Source: an uncultured Rhodoferax sp.
GTDB taxonomy: Bacteria; Pseudomonadota; Gammaproteobacteria; Burkholderiales; Burkholderiaceae_C
DNA length: 5,827 bases
Assembly (NCBI GenBank): GCA_936943465.1
Contig: CAKZJN010000512.1
Coordinates: forward strand, 1 to 5,827
Direction of reading: 5' to 3'
The position numbers and the translations under genes were made by a program. Below the pieces are notes generated by a model, which was not told the origin of the DNA, made no database searches, and saw only the letters and a list, made by a program, of their open reading frames with translations. Positions 1 through 5,812 of the stretch are shown here, one piece after another (positions within the stretch are counted from its first letter, which is position 1; the number at the start of each line of letters is the position of its first letter).

Positions 1-131
1 AGCCACTGCTGCACGGGCGGGAAGCCGTCAAAAAAGGGCTTCCAGTAGGGCTCTTGCTGCGCGCCACGATGGATTGCGCCGCCGATAGCGGGAATGTGGG
101 AAGTGCCCAGACCGCCGATGATTTTTGCCAT
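1..131 (-). CDS. ligB: Protocatechuate 4,5-dioxygenase beta subunit, N-terminal fragment
   Basis: This is the first 43 codons of a class III extradiol dioxygenase catalytic subunit; the gene runs off the left edge. The beta subunit holds the non-haem Fe(II) and, with LigA, opens protocatechuate between C4 and C5 to 4-carboxy-2-hydroxymuconate semialdehyde in the cytoplasm. The visible protein starts MAKIIGGLGTSHIPAIGGAI and continues with an EPYWKPFFDGF stretch, matching the LigB N-terminus. His12, within TSHIPA, aligns with the first iron-ligand histidine of the family; the other ligands (a second His and a Glu) lie outside the window. The ATG at 131-129 is preceded by an AGGAG eight bases upstream (complement of 140-144). 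It follows ligA by 30 bases on the same strand, so the two are surely co-transcribed. A gallate- or related catechol-specific LigB homologue cannot be excluded from this fragment. The pmdB name is used in Comamonas. Confidence 0.9.
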   Translation of the reverse strand, partial: MAKIIGGLGTSHIPAIGGAIHRGAQQEPYWKPFFDGFPPVQQW

Positions 132-161
132 GCTTGTTGCTCCTGAGTGTCTTGAAATTGC

Positions 162-515
162 TTACTTGCCTGCAGCCACCAGCATGGCCTTGAATTCGTC
201 TTTGCTCATGCCGCGCTGCTGTGCGCCGATGTCCTGCATGTCGAGCTTGAAGATGCCAGCGAACTTGGCCAGGTAATAGGCGTTGCCTCCCTCTTCAAGC
301 AGTTGCAAGACCTGCTTGGAACGGATCGCCGCCTTTTGCGAGTCGGTCAGGCTGTACTTGGTCATGTAGGTCTCTTCGTCTTTCAGGAACTCGGCGCGGT
401 TTTCGGCGGAGTTGAACGAGAAGCACATCTTGTTCAGGGCATAGCCCCGCTTGGCGTACTCGCCGTCGAACGGATTGGTGCCCGGGATTTTGGGCAAAGC
501 CGGTTTGGAAGGCAC
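162..515 (-). CDS. ligA: Protocatechuate 4,5-dioxygenase alpha subunit
   Basis: Small, non-iron-binding subunit of the LigAB ring-cleavage dioxygenase. In the known Sphingobium structure LigA covers the LigB active site and contributes to the substrate pocket. The 117-residue protein carries the LigA-family pattern: IPGT near residue 10, RGYALNKMC at 23-31, AENR at 37-40, and EEGGNAYYLAKF at 74-85 (Sphingobium LigA has a similar EGGNVYFLSKL). It ends in a short helical tail without the C-terminal extension of the 139-residue Sphingobium protein. The start is GTG (complement of 513-515), fixed by an AGGAG seven bases upstream and by the absence of an upstream ATG. It is the promoter-proximal gene here, with ligB 30 bases downstream and a LysR gene diverging 84 bases upstream. 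The pmdA name is used in Comamonas. Assignment to the LigA family is firm; exact substrate (protocatechuate versus a close analogue) is inferred. Confidence 0.93.
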   Translation of the reverse strand: MPSKPALPKIPGTNPFDGEYAKRGYALNKMCFSFNSAENRAEFLKDEETYMTKYSLTDSQKAAIRSKQVLQLLEEGGNAYYLAKFAGIFKLDMQDIGAQQRGMSKDEFKAMLVAAGK

Positions 516-599
516 GGTTTGTCTCCTGCTGAAATGGGATGTTTGCTTGAAAGTGCTCGCAGTGTCCGGTTTTCATTGCTAAAGATAAACAGATCATTC
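516..599. promoter_or_regulatory. Divergent promoter/operator region between ligA and the LysR gene
   Basis: Eighty-four bases separate the two divergent start codons. The half nearest the LysR gene (about 571-610) is clearly richer in A and T than the flanking genes, as expected for a promoter. A perfect short dyad, ATCAT-TC-ATGAT at 593-604, overlaps the LysR start codon. LysR regulators usually bind T-N11-A dyads in exactly such divergent spacers, activating the outward catabolic operon and repressing themselves. I see no good sigma-70 -35/-10 pair for either gene; for ligA this fits an activator-dependent promoter. The precise boxes are not resolved. Confidence 0.5.
523..527 (-). promoter_or_regulatory. 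Shine-Dalgarno site that fixes the ligA GTG start
   Basis: The complement reads AGCAGGAGACAAACCGTG, placing AGGAG seven bases before GTG. No in-frame ATG exists at or upstream of this point with a comparable site, so the GTG is the start. This is the strongest ribosome binding site in the window together with that of ligB at 140-144. Confidence 0.85.
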
Positions 600-1553
600 A
601 TGATTAAACACATGAGTAAATTCGATCATTTGGACTTGGATGGGCATCTGCTGCAGTTGCTGATGGTGGTGGTGGAAACAGGCTCGGTCACCCGCGCCGC
701 CGAGCGCTTGGGCGTCACCCAATCTGCCGTGAGCCACTTGCTGGACAAGCTGCGCGCCATCACCAACGACCCGCTGTTTGTCAAATCCGGGCGCGGCATT
801 GTGGCCACTGAGCGTGCCGAAAAGCTCGCCGAACAGGCCCGGGAACTGCTCTCGTCGCTACACGGCTTTGCGCAAAGTGACCCGTTTGACCCCACGCAGT
901 GGAAGGTCCACATCACCATTGCCGCGAACGACTTTCAGCGCGACCTGTTGTTGCCCGCGCTGATGGCGCGCCTGCGCCGCAATGCCCCGCTGCTGACCCT
1001 GCGCGTGATTCCGTCCGATGTGCCCAGCCTGGAGATGCTGCGCAATGAACACTGCCAACTGGTCATCAGCCCGCGCCCGCCGGACGGAACCGACGTAGTG
1101 CAAAAGCGCCTGTTTGAAGACGACTACCGGGTGTTTTTTGACCCGCAAGTGCGTAAGGCACCTGCCACCAAAAAGGAATACTTGGACGCAAAGCACGTGA
1201 CCGTGGTCTATGAGCCGCGCCGCGCGCTCGATCTGGACCAATGGCTGGAGGCCCAGGGAATCCGGCGTACCTTTGAAGTTTCTGTGCCCGGCTACGCCGG
1301 CGTCGCGCCCTTCATCATGGGCACCGACTTGTTGACTACCGCGCCCAGCCTGCTAGGCCGGCACATGCTGCGCAACCTGGCCAGCAGCGCGGTGCCGCTG
1401 CCCTGCCCCAAGTTGCCCATGTACCTGGTGTGGCACATGCGCCACCAGCACAGCCCCGCCCATGGCTGGCTGCGCAAACAAGTCGAAGCGGTGTCGCAGG
1501 CCACTTTGGAGCAGCAAACCCCGCCCGGGTCGCAAACGCTCTTAACTTCCTAG
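600..1553 (+). CDS. LysR-type transcriptional regulator, likely controlling ligAB
   Basis: The 317-residue product has the standard LysR length and layout. The N-terminal winged helix-turn-helix spans about residues 11-70 (ETGSVTRAAERLGVTQSAVSHLLDKLR, about 26-52, followed by DPLFVKSGRGIV). A periplasmic-binding-protein-like effector domain runs from about 98 to 300. The C-terminal YLVWHMRHQHSPAHGWLR stretch resembles the NahR/DntR/NodD-type subgroup (WHxRxxxDPxHxWLR), many members of which respond to aromatic compounds. It diverges from ligA, the usual arrangement for a LysR activator and its target; LigR/PmdR-type regulators of protocatechuate 4,5-cleavage genes are the obvious functional analogues, but orthology is not shown. 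The start is uncertain: ATG at 600 and ATG at 612 are both in frame and neither has a clear Shine-Dalgarno. The frame is open further upstream, but that part lies antisense to ligA and is not protein-like. The effector, perhaps protocatechuate or a cleavage product, is inferred. Confidence 0.9.
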   Translation: MIKHMSKFDHLDLDGHLLQLLMVVVETGSVTRAAERLGVTQSAVSHLLDKLRAITNDPLFVKSGRGIVATERAEKLAEQARELLSSLHGFAQSDPFDPTQWKVHITIAANDFQRDLLLPALMARLRRNAPLLTLRVIPSDVPSLEMLRNEHCQLVISPRPPDGTDVVQKRLFEDDYRVFFDPQVRKAPATKKEYLDAKHVTVVYEPRRALDLDQWLEAQGIRRTFEVSVPGYAGVAPFIMGTDLLTTAPSLLGRHMLRNLASSAVPLPCPKLPMYLVWHMRHQHSPAHGWLRKQVEAVSQATLEQQTPPGSQTLLTS

Positions 1554-1738
1554 CATCCTTTTCCCTGATAGGGGTCAAAGCCCTGCAAACGCGTTGGGTA
1601 CTCCCGCATGTATCTTGATTGCCGTCAAAATGTTGCCGTCAGGGTGGATTAAGAATGGCTTGAACTTGGGGTTTAGCGATCGCAATCGGTTAGCCACACG
1701 TGTCTAGAAATTAACCAAATCATTAGTTGGGGTTTGAG
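1554..1738 (+). promoter_or_regulatory. Intergenic region upstream of the chemoreceptor gene
   Basis: These 185 bases should hold the end of the LysR transcript and the chemoreceptor promoter. A short dyad CCCT-GAT-AGGG (1563-1573) follows the LysR stop but has no T-run after it, so it is a poor terminator. A 9-base direct repeat lies at 1619-1641. The stretch from 1700 to 1725 is A/T-rich. I looked for a FliA (sigma-28) promoter, TAAAG-like followed by GCCGATAA-like, and found no acceptable match. I cannot place a sigma-70 promoter with confidence either. Confidence 0.4.
1619..1641. repeat. Two direct copies of TTGCCGTCA with 14-base period
   Basis: TTGCCGTCA occurs at 1619-1627 and again at 1633-1641, separated by AAATG. 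The spacing is about 1.3 helical turns. Position, in the leader of the chemoreceptor gene, allows a regulator-binding role; the arms are short enough that chance cannot be excluded. Confidence 0.55.
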
Positions 1739-3514
1739 ATGAACAACATAAAGATCGGAGCCCGTTTGGGCGTGGCGTTTGGCGTCGTACTGGCGCTGAT
1801 GGTGGCCATCATTGCCATAACGCTGATCTCCTTCAGCAAACTCCACGAAAAAATGGACGATGTGGTGATCGAGGCGTACCCCAAAGTCATTTCGGTCTAC
1901 GCCATTCAGGGCAGCATGAACCAGGTGGCCCGTGCCACCCGCAACATGCTTCTGCTCAAAGACGAAGCCGCCATCGCCAAAGAGGCAGAAACGATCGTCA
2001 AGGCGCGCGAACGCATCACCAAGGAAATGGACTTCCTCACCACCAACATCACCAGCGCCAAGGGTCGCGAGCTGTTGGCTGAAGTCAAAACCGCCCGCGC
2101 TGGCTATGTGACGGATCTGGAAGCCCTGCTGAAACTGGTTGCCGACAAAAAGCAGGACGATGCCGTAGCCCACCTGATCGGCAAAGTGCGCGTCACGCAG
2201 GCCGAGTACTTCAAGCGGCTGGATGCCCTGCTGACCTTTCAGGATGACCTCGTGAAGGCTTCCGGCGCTGACGCCGAGTCCACCAACAAGACAGCCTCCC
2301 TGACCGTGGAAGCATTGGGTGTGATTGCCGTGGCACTGGCGGCCTTCCTCGCGCTGCTGGTAACCCGCAGCATCGTGCGCCCGGTGCAGCAAGCACTCGA
2401 CACAGCCCATAAGGTGGCCGAAGGCGATCTGTCCATTCAAGTGCCCCAAGGCGGTAGCGACGAAGTGGGCGAACTGCTGAAAACGCTGCAAACCATGGTG
2501 GGCAGTCTGGCCAAGGTGGTCAGCGAGGTGCGGGTTGGCTCGGAAGCGGTGTCTACGGCCAGCGCCGAAATTGCCATGGGCAACAATGACCTGAGCGCAC
2601 GCACCGAACAGCAAGCCAGCGCACTCGAAGAGACGGCCGCCTCCATGGAAGAACTGAGCGCGACCGTGAAGCAAAACGCCGACAACGCTCGCCAGGCCAA
2701 CCAGTTGGCGCACAGCGCCTCAACGGTGGCCGTCAAGGGTGGCGATGTGGTGGGCCAGGTGGTTCACACCATGCGCGACATCAACGACAGTTCGCGCAAG
2801 ATTGCCGACATCATTAGCGTGATTGACGGCATTGCCTTCCAGACCAACATCCTGGCGCTGAATGCCGCCGTGGAAGCGGCCCGTGCCGGTGAACAAGGCC
2901 GTGGTTTTGCCGTGGTGGCCAGCGAGGTGCGCACACTGGCCGGCCGCTCGGCTGAAGCCGCCAAGGAAATCAAGGCACTGATTACAACCAGCGTGGAGCG
3001 CGTCGAGCACGGCACCAGCCTGGTCGATGAAGCCGGCGTCACCATGGGTGAAGTGGTGGCTTCCATTAAGCGCGTGACCGACCTCATGGGCGAAATCAGT
3101 GCGGCCAGCAACGAGCAGGCCGCCGGCGTATCGCAAGTGGGCGAAGCCGTGGTGCAAATGGACCAGGTCACGCAGCAAAACGCTGCGCTGGTCGAAGAAA
3201 TGGCCGCTGCCGCCAGCAGCCTCAAATCGCAAGCGCAGGACTTGGTGCAGGTGGTGTCCACCTTCAAGCTCAACGCCGCCGATGGGGCCACCCGGACATC
3301 GGTGCGCTCGTCCAACCCCAAACCTTATCCGGGCCAGGACCGCCGGCTTGAAGCGCGACCGACTGCCAGTGCAAAGCCCAAGGCATCCGCCCCACCCCCT
3401 GCGCCAGCACCCGCAAAACCCGCTTCGCTGCCCAAACCAGCGCCCAAACCCGCCCCCAAGGCGGCCCCGGCACCCAAGGCCGCCGCAGCCGACGATGATT
3501 GGGAAACCTTTTAA
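1739..3514 (+). CDS. Methyl-accepting chemotaxis protein (Tsr/Tar-type transmembrane chemoreceptor)
   Basis: The 591-residue inner-membrane receptor couples a periplasmic ligand to CheA/CheW and flagellar bias. Order: TM1 about residues 10-32; an all-helical periplasmic domain about 33-187 of four-helix-bundle (4HB_MCP) type; TM2 about 188-209; HAMP about 210-262 with Pro215 and the DEVG motif at 241-244; then the kinase-control coiled coil. Likely methylation sites sit around Glu297/Glu298 in SALEETAASMEEL. The hairpin tip at about 363-395 (DGIAFQTNILALNAAVEAAR and GEQGRGFAVVA) is nearly identical to E. coli Tsr/Tar, so this is a 36-heptad-class receptor without gaps. After residue 512 a Pro/Ala/Lys-rich linker of about 72 residues ends in DDDWETF, the CheR/CheB tethering pentapeptide type. 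The ATG at 1739 is chosen because it puts TM1 close to the N-terminus; a TTG four codons upstream is possible, and no strong ribosome site is seen. The ligand is unknown; the aromatic-catabolic neighbourhood suggests an aromatic acid, as inference only. Confidence 0.95.
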   Translation: MNNIKIGARLGVAFGVVLALMVAIIAITLISFSKLHEKMDDVVIEAYPKVISVYAIQGSMNQVARATRNMLLLKDEAAIAKEAETIVKARERITKEMDFLTTNITSAKGRELLAEVKTARAGYVTDLEALLKLVADKKQDDAVAHLIGKVRVTQAEYFKRLDALLTFQDDLVKASGADAESTNKTASLTVEALGVIAVALAAFLALLVTRSIVRPVQQALDTAHKVAEGDLSIQVPQGGSDEVGELLKTLQTMVGSLAKVVSEVRVGSEAVSTASAEIAMGNNDLSARTEQQASALEETAASMEELSATVKQNADNARQANQLAHSASTVAVKGGDVVGQVVHTMRDINDSSRKIADIISVIDGIAFQTNILALNAAVEAARAGEQGRGFAVVASEVRTLAGRSAEAAKEIKALITTSVERVEHGTSLVDEAGVTMGEVVASIKRVTDLMGEISAASNEQAAGVSQVGEAVVQMDQVTQQNAALVEEMAAAASSLKSQAQDLVQVVSTFKLNAADGATRTSVRSSNPKPYPGQDRRLEARPTASAKPKASAPPPAPAPAKPASLPKPAPKPAPKAAPAPKAAAADDDWETF

Positions 3515-3523
3515 TTCATCCCA

Positions 3524-3581
3524 GGGCTTGGCGCAGGTAGCAGGTTAGCCCCAGGGTGGCGAATGCAATAACCCCAAGCCC
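3524..3581. repeat. Spaced 8-base inverted repeat downstream of the chemoreceptor gene
   Basis: GGGCTTGG at 3524-3531 and CCAAGCCC at 3574-3581 are perfect reverse complements 42 bases apart, beginning 9 bases after the chemoreceptor stop codon. They could form the base of a 3' stem in the transcript. There is no T-run after the second arm and little pairing inside the loop, so this is not a typical intrinsic terminator. It is the only terminator-like structure I see between the two genes. Confidence 0.3.
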
Positions 3582-3596
3582 GCCACGGTCAAGCCA

Positions 3597-3624
3597 CAGT
3601 TAAATCAAACGATTGATTTAACTG
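3597..3624. promoter_or_regulatory. Perfect 12-4-12 palindrome, probable operator of the TetR-family repressor
   Basis: CAGTTAAATCAA (3597-3608), spacer ACGA, then TTGATTTAACTG (3613-3624): the arms are perfect reverse complements over 12 bases. The site is A/T-rich within GC-rich surroundings and its right end is 15 bases before the start codon of a TetR-family gene. TetR dimers bind palindromes of this size, and self-repression from such a site is the family's usual mode. It directly abuts a TAGAAT box, so bound repressor would block RNA polymerase. The same control would extend to the efflux gene behind it, which has no evident promoter of its own. Confidence 0.85.
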
Positions 3625-3626
3625 AC

Positions 3627-3632
3627 TAGAAT
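3627..3632 (+). promoter_or_regulatory. Candidate -10 box of the TetR-efflux operon
   Basis: TAGAAT matches the sigma-70 -10 consensus at five of six positions and begins two bases after the palindrome. Any -35 would fall inside the palindrome: TCAAAC at 3605-3610 is 16 bases upstream but a weak match. Its last base is seven bases before the ATG at 3640, so initiation at the usual distance would fall on or next to the A of the start codon. Confidence 0.45.
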
Positions 3633-3639
3633 TCGCGGC

Positions 3640-4350
3640 ATGTCCGATGCCGCCGAATTGCCCGCCAGCCACGCCAAGCCCCTGCGCAGCGATGGGGCGG
3701 AGGCGCGCAACCGCCTGCTCGACGCCGCGCTGGCCCTGTTTGCCGAAAAGGGTTTTGCCAAGACCTCCACACGCGAGATCGCGCTGGCGGCGCAGGCCAA
3801 CATTGCGTCCATCAGCTACTACTTTGGCGACAAGGCGGGCCTGTACCGCGCCGTGTTTCAGGATCCGCGCAACAACCCGACGCTGGACCCGGTCGATGCG
3901 TCTGCAGCCGGAGTGCAGGACGTGCGCGCTTGTATTCAAGGCCTGCTGCGCGGCTTTGTGGAGCCGCTGAAGTCGGGCGAACAGGCGCGCCAGTGCATGA
4001 AGCTGCACTTCCGCGAAATGGTGGAACCCACCGGCATGTGGCAGGTTGAAATTGACAGCAACATCAAGCCGGCCCATGAAATTTTGACCCGCGCCCTGGC
4101 CGCACACCTGGGCCTGCCCGAGGCCGACGACGACATTCACCGCCTGGCCTTTCAGATTTCGGGGCTGGGCATCATGCTGCACGTCGGCATGGACGTGGTG
4201 CAAGCCATTCGCCCGTCACTGATCGGCTCCGCTGAGGCGCTCGACACCTACCTTACGCGACTGATCGACGCCGCCATGGCGCTGGTCGAAGCCGAGGCGC
4301 AGCGCAGACAAAGCTTTTCCGCGCTGGCAACACCGCGAGCCCCCATTTAA
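3640..4350 (+). CDS. TetR-family repressor with CecR/CerR-type (DUF1956) C-terminal domain
   Basis: The 236-residue protein has the TetR DNA-binding domain at about 20-73: ARNRLLDAALALFAEKGFAK, then TSTREIALAAQ, with recognition helix ANIASISYYFGDK (53-65) and GLYRAVF. The C-terminal ligand-binding domain, about 95-225, has the features of the CecR (YbiH) group, including the LHFREMVEPTGMW segment at 122-134. E. coli CecR controls the ybhGFSR efflux genes and affects antibiotic sensitivity; the effector of this protein cannot be read from sequence. Start: ATG 3640 is the only in-frame ATG before the domain and has no Shine-Dalgarno; the preceding -10-like box suggests a leaderless message. 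The operator palindrome lies 15 bases upstream. The outer-membrane efflux gene follows after 34 bases on the same strand, so repressor and pump are likely one autoregulated operon induced by a pump substrate. Confidence 0.92.
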   Translation: MSDAAELPASHAKPLRSDGAEARNRLLDAALALFAEKGFAKTSTREIALAAQANIASISYYFGDKAGLYRAVFQDPRNNPTLDPVDASAAGVQDVRACIQGLLRGFVEPLKSGEQARQCMKLHFREMVEPTGMWQVEIDSNIKPAHEILTRALAAHLGLPEADDDIHRLAFQISGLGIMLHVGMDVVQAIRPSLIGSAEALDTYLTRLIDAAMALVEAEAQRRQSFSALATPRAPI

Positions 4351-4384
4351 GTTTCTTGAACCCTCCCTCCCAACCCAGCACACC

Positions 4385-5812
4385 ATGAACCTGCTCACTC
4401 CCCGCTTATTGGGAACCGTTGCGGCACTTGCCATGCTGTCGGCCTGTTCCACCACCCTGCTACCGCCCTCCAAAGTCGAGGCGCCGGTAGCCCCTGCCTG
4501 GCAAGCCCCGCTGCCCCACGCCGGCACCGTCGTGTCACTGGCTAACTGGTGGCAACAGCAGGGCGACCCTGTTCTAGCCGAATTGATAGCAGCCGCACAA
4601 GGAGCAAGCCCCACCGTTACCAACGCGCTGGCCCGCATTGAAGATGCACGCGCCAAACAGGCGCAGGCCTACGCTGCGCTGGTGCCCAACGTCAATGCCC
4701 AGGCCAGCGCCGTGCGCGGTGTGAGCCAGCCTCAGGTGCCGGTGGCCACCACGTTGCAGGCAGGGTTGCAGGCTTCGTGGGAACTTGATCTGGTGGGTGC
4801 CAACCGGGCCGTGAACGAAGCTGCCGCAGCGCAAGTCGCCAGCTCCCGCGCCCAATGGCACGATGCCCGCGTCTCGGTCGCAGCCGAGGTGGCCAGCCTG
4901 TATTACGCCCAGGGCAGTTGCCTGCAACTGCTAGCTGCTGCCCGCCATGACGCCGCGTCGTATCAGGAAACTGCGCGGCTGACCGACATCAACCTGCGCG
5001 CCGGCTTTGTCAGTTCCGGCATTGCCGCGCTGGCGAGGGCCGGTGCCGCCGACAGCAACAACCGCCTCACCCAACAAGCCGCCCAGTGCGACCTCAACAC
5101 CAAGGCGCTGGTGGCGCTGACCGCTCTGCCCGAGCCGCAACTTCGCAGCAAACTGGCCTCCGCTTGGGAAAAGCCCGCACAGGCGGCTCCGGTTTCGGTG
5201 AATAGCGTACCGGCCCAGACCATTGCGCAGCGGCCCGATGTGTTTGCCGCCGAGCACGATGTGGTGGTGGCCGCTGCCGCCGTGGGCAGTGCCAAGGCGC
5301 AGCGTTATCCGCGCCTGAGCCTGAACGGCTCGATTGGTGCCATGCGCGTCAGCAGTGGTGGCGTGGACCTCAACGAATCGACCTGGTCCTTTGGCCCACT
5401 GGCCGTCAGCGTGCCCGTGTGGGACGGTGGCCAACGAGCCGCAGCTGTGCAGTCGGCCGAGGCGGCCTACAAGGGCAGCATTTCAATTTACCAGGCCAAG
5501 GTGCGCCAGGCTGTGCGCGAAGTGGAAGAAGCGTTGGTCAACCTGCACAGCACCGAAGCCCGGACCGCCGATGCCACAGTGGCCACGAAAGGCTACGCCG
5601 AATCGCTGGCCGCCACCCAGGCGCGCTATGACCACGGCCTGGCTAGCCTGATGGATCTGGAAGAAGCGCGCCGCATGGCCCGCGCAGCCCAATCGGCCCA
5701 GATTGCCTTGCAAGGCCAGCGCAATCTGGCCTGGGTGTCGCTGTACCGAGCCCTGGGCGGTGGCTTTGACCCTGGCACGGTTGCCGAGGCGCGCACCGCC
5801 AGCGCACCCTGA
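4385..5812 (+). CDS. Outer-membrane efflux lipoprotein, NodT/OprM-type (TolC superfamily)
   Basis: The 475-residue protein is the outer-membrane channel of a tripartite efflux pump, trimeric by family, exporting toxic compounds across the outer membrane. A lipoprotein signal precedes Cys21 in the lipobox LSAC; Ser at the next position favours outer-membrane sorting. Two OEP repeats follow, about 58-245 and 270-455. The first holds the SWELDLVG motif (Trp132-Asp135) typical of NodT proteins, and the second holds AQRPDVFAAEHDV (Asp285) and RYPRLSLNGSIG. The length is normal and complete. The ATG is fixed by the signal peptide, yet the leader before it is C-rich (CCCTCCCTCCC) with no Shine-Dalgarno. 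It sits 34 bases after the TetR stop codon. The inner-membrane transporter and periplasmic adaptor are not in the window and should lie to the right. With a CecR-type regulator, an HlyD-family adaptor plus ABC-2 transporter is more likely than an RND pump (inference). Confidence 0.93.
   Translation: MNLLTPRLLGTVAALAMLSACSTTLLPPSKVEAPVAPAWQAPLPHAGTVVSLANWWQQQGDPVLAELIAAAQGASPTVTNALARIEDARAKQAQAYAALVPNVNAQASAVRGVSQPQVPVATTLQAGLQASWELDLVGANRAVNEAAAAQVASSRAQWHDARVSVAAEVASLYYAQGSCLQLLAAARHDAASYQETARLTDINLRAGFVSSGIAALARAGAADSNNRLTQQAAQCDLNTKALVALTALPEPQLRSKLASAWEKPAQAAPVSVNSVPAQTIAQRPDVFAAEHDVVVAAAAVGSAKAQRYPRLSLNGSIGAMRVSSGGVDLNESTWSFGPLAVSVPVWDGGQRAAAVQSAEAAYKGSISIYQAKVRQAVREVEEALVNLHSTEARTADATVATKGYAESLAATQARYDHGLASLMDLEEARRMARAAQSAQIALQGQRNLAWVSLYRALGGGFDPGTVAEARTASAP

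Noticed and set aside
303..599. Upstream in-frame extension of the LysR gene
   Set aside because: It is antisense to ligA, has no family similarity, and the LysR domain begins right after the ATG at 600/612. The openness of the frame is a by-product of ligA codon bias.
1563..1573. CCCT-GAT-AGGG as a terminator for the LysR gene
   Set aside because: The stem is only four bases and is followed by TCAAAG rather than a T-run; too weak to call.
1676..1683. GCGATCGC octamer palindrome
   Set aside because: A single 8-base palindrome in GC-rich DNA; known as an abundant repeat only in cyanobacteria, with no second copy nearby.
1715..1730. CCAA-N8-TTGG dyad just before the chemoreceptor start codon
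   Set aside because: Four-base arms are expected by chance in a region of this size; no clear role in masking a ribosome site, since none is visible.
1727..1738. TTG start four codons upstream of the chemoreceptor ATG
   Set aside because: No better ribosome site than the ATG, and the ATG gives the usual short N-terminus (MNNIKIGARLG) before TM1.
1673..2713. Long open frame (346 codons) on the minus strand across the chemoreceptor gene
   Set aside because: His/Gly/Leu-rich shadow translation of a well-conserved chemoreceptor; no domain, no ribosome site. The other long antisense frames, over the receptor (2720-3321), the TetR gene (3589-4203) and the efflux gene (4931-5434), are rejected for the same reason.
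4581..4610. Stretch starting ATTGATAGCAGC, reminiscent of short dispersed repeats seen in some Comamonadaceae genomes
   Set aside because: Only about a dozen bases are similar, it has no inverted partner, and it codes for the normal LIAAA segment of the first OEP repeat.
4914..4931. Perfect hairpin GCAGTTGC-CT-GCAACTGC inside the efflux gene
   Set aside because: It lies in conserved coding sequence (GSCLQLL) and is explained by codon choice in a GC-rich gene; no T-run or other terminator feature.
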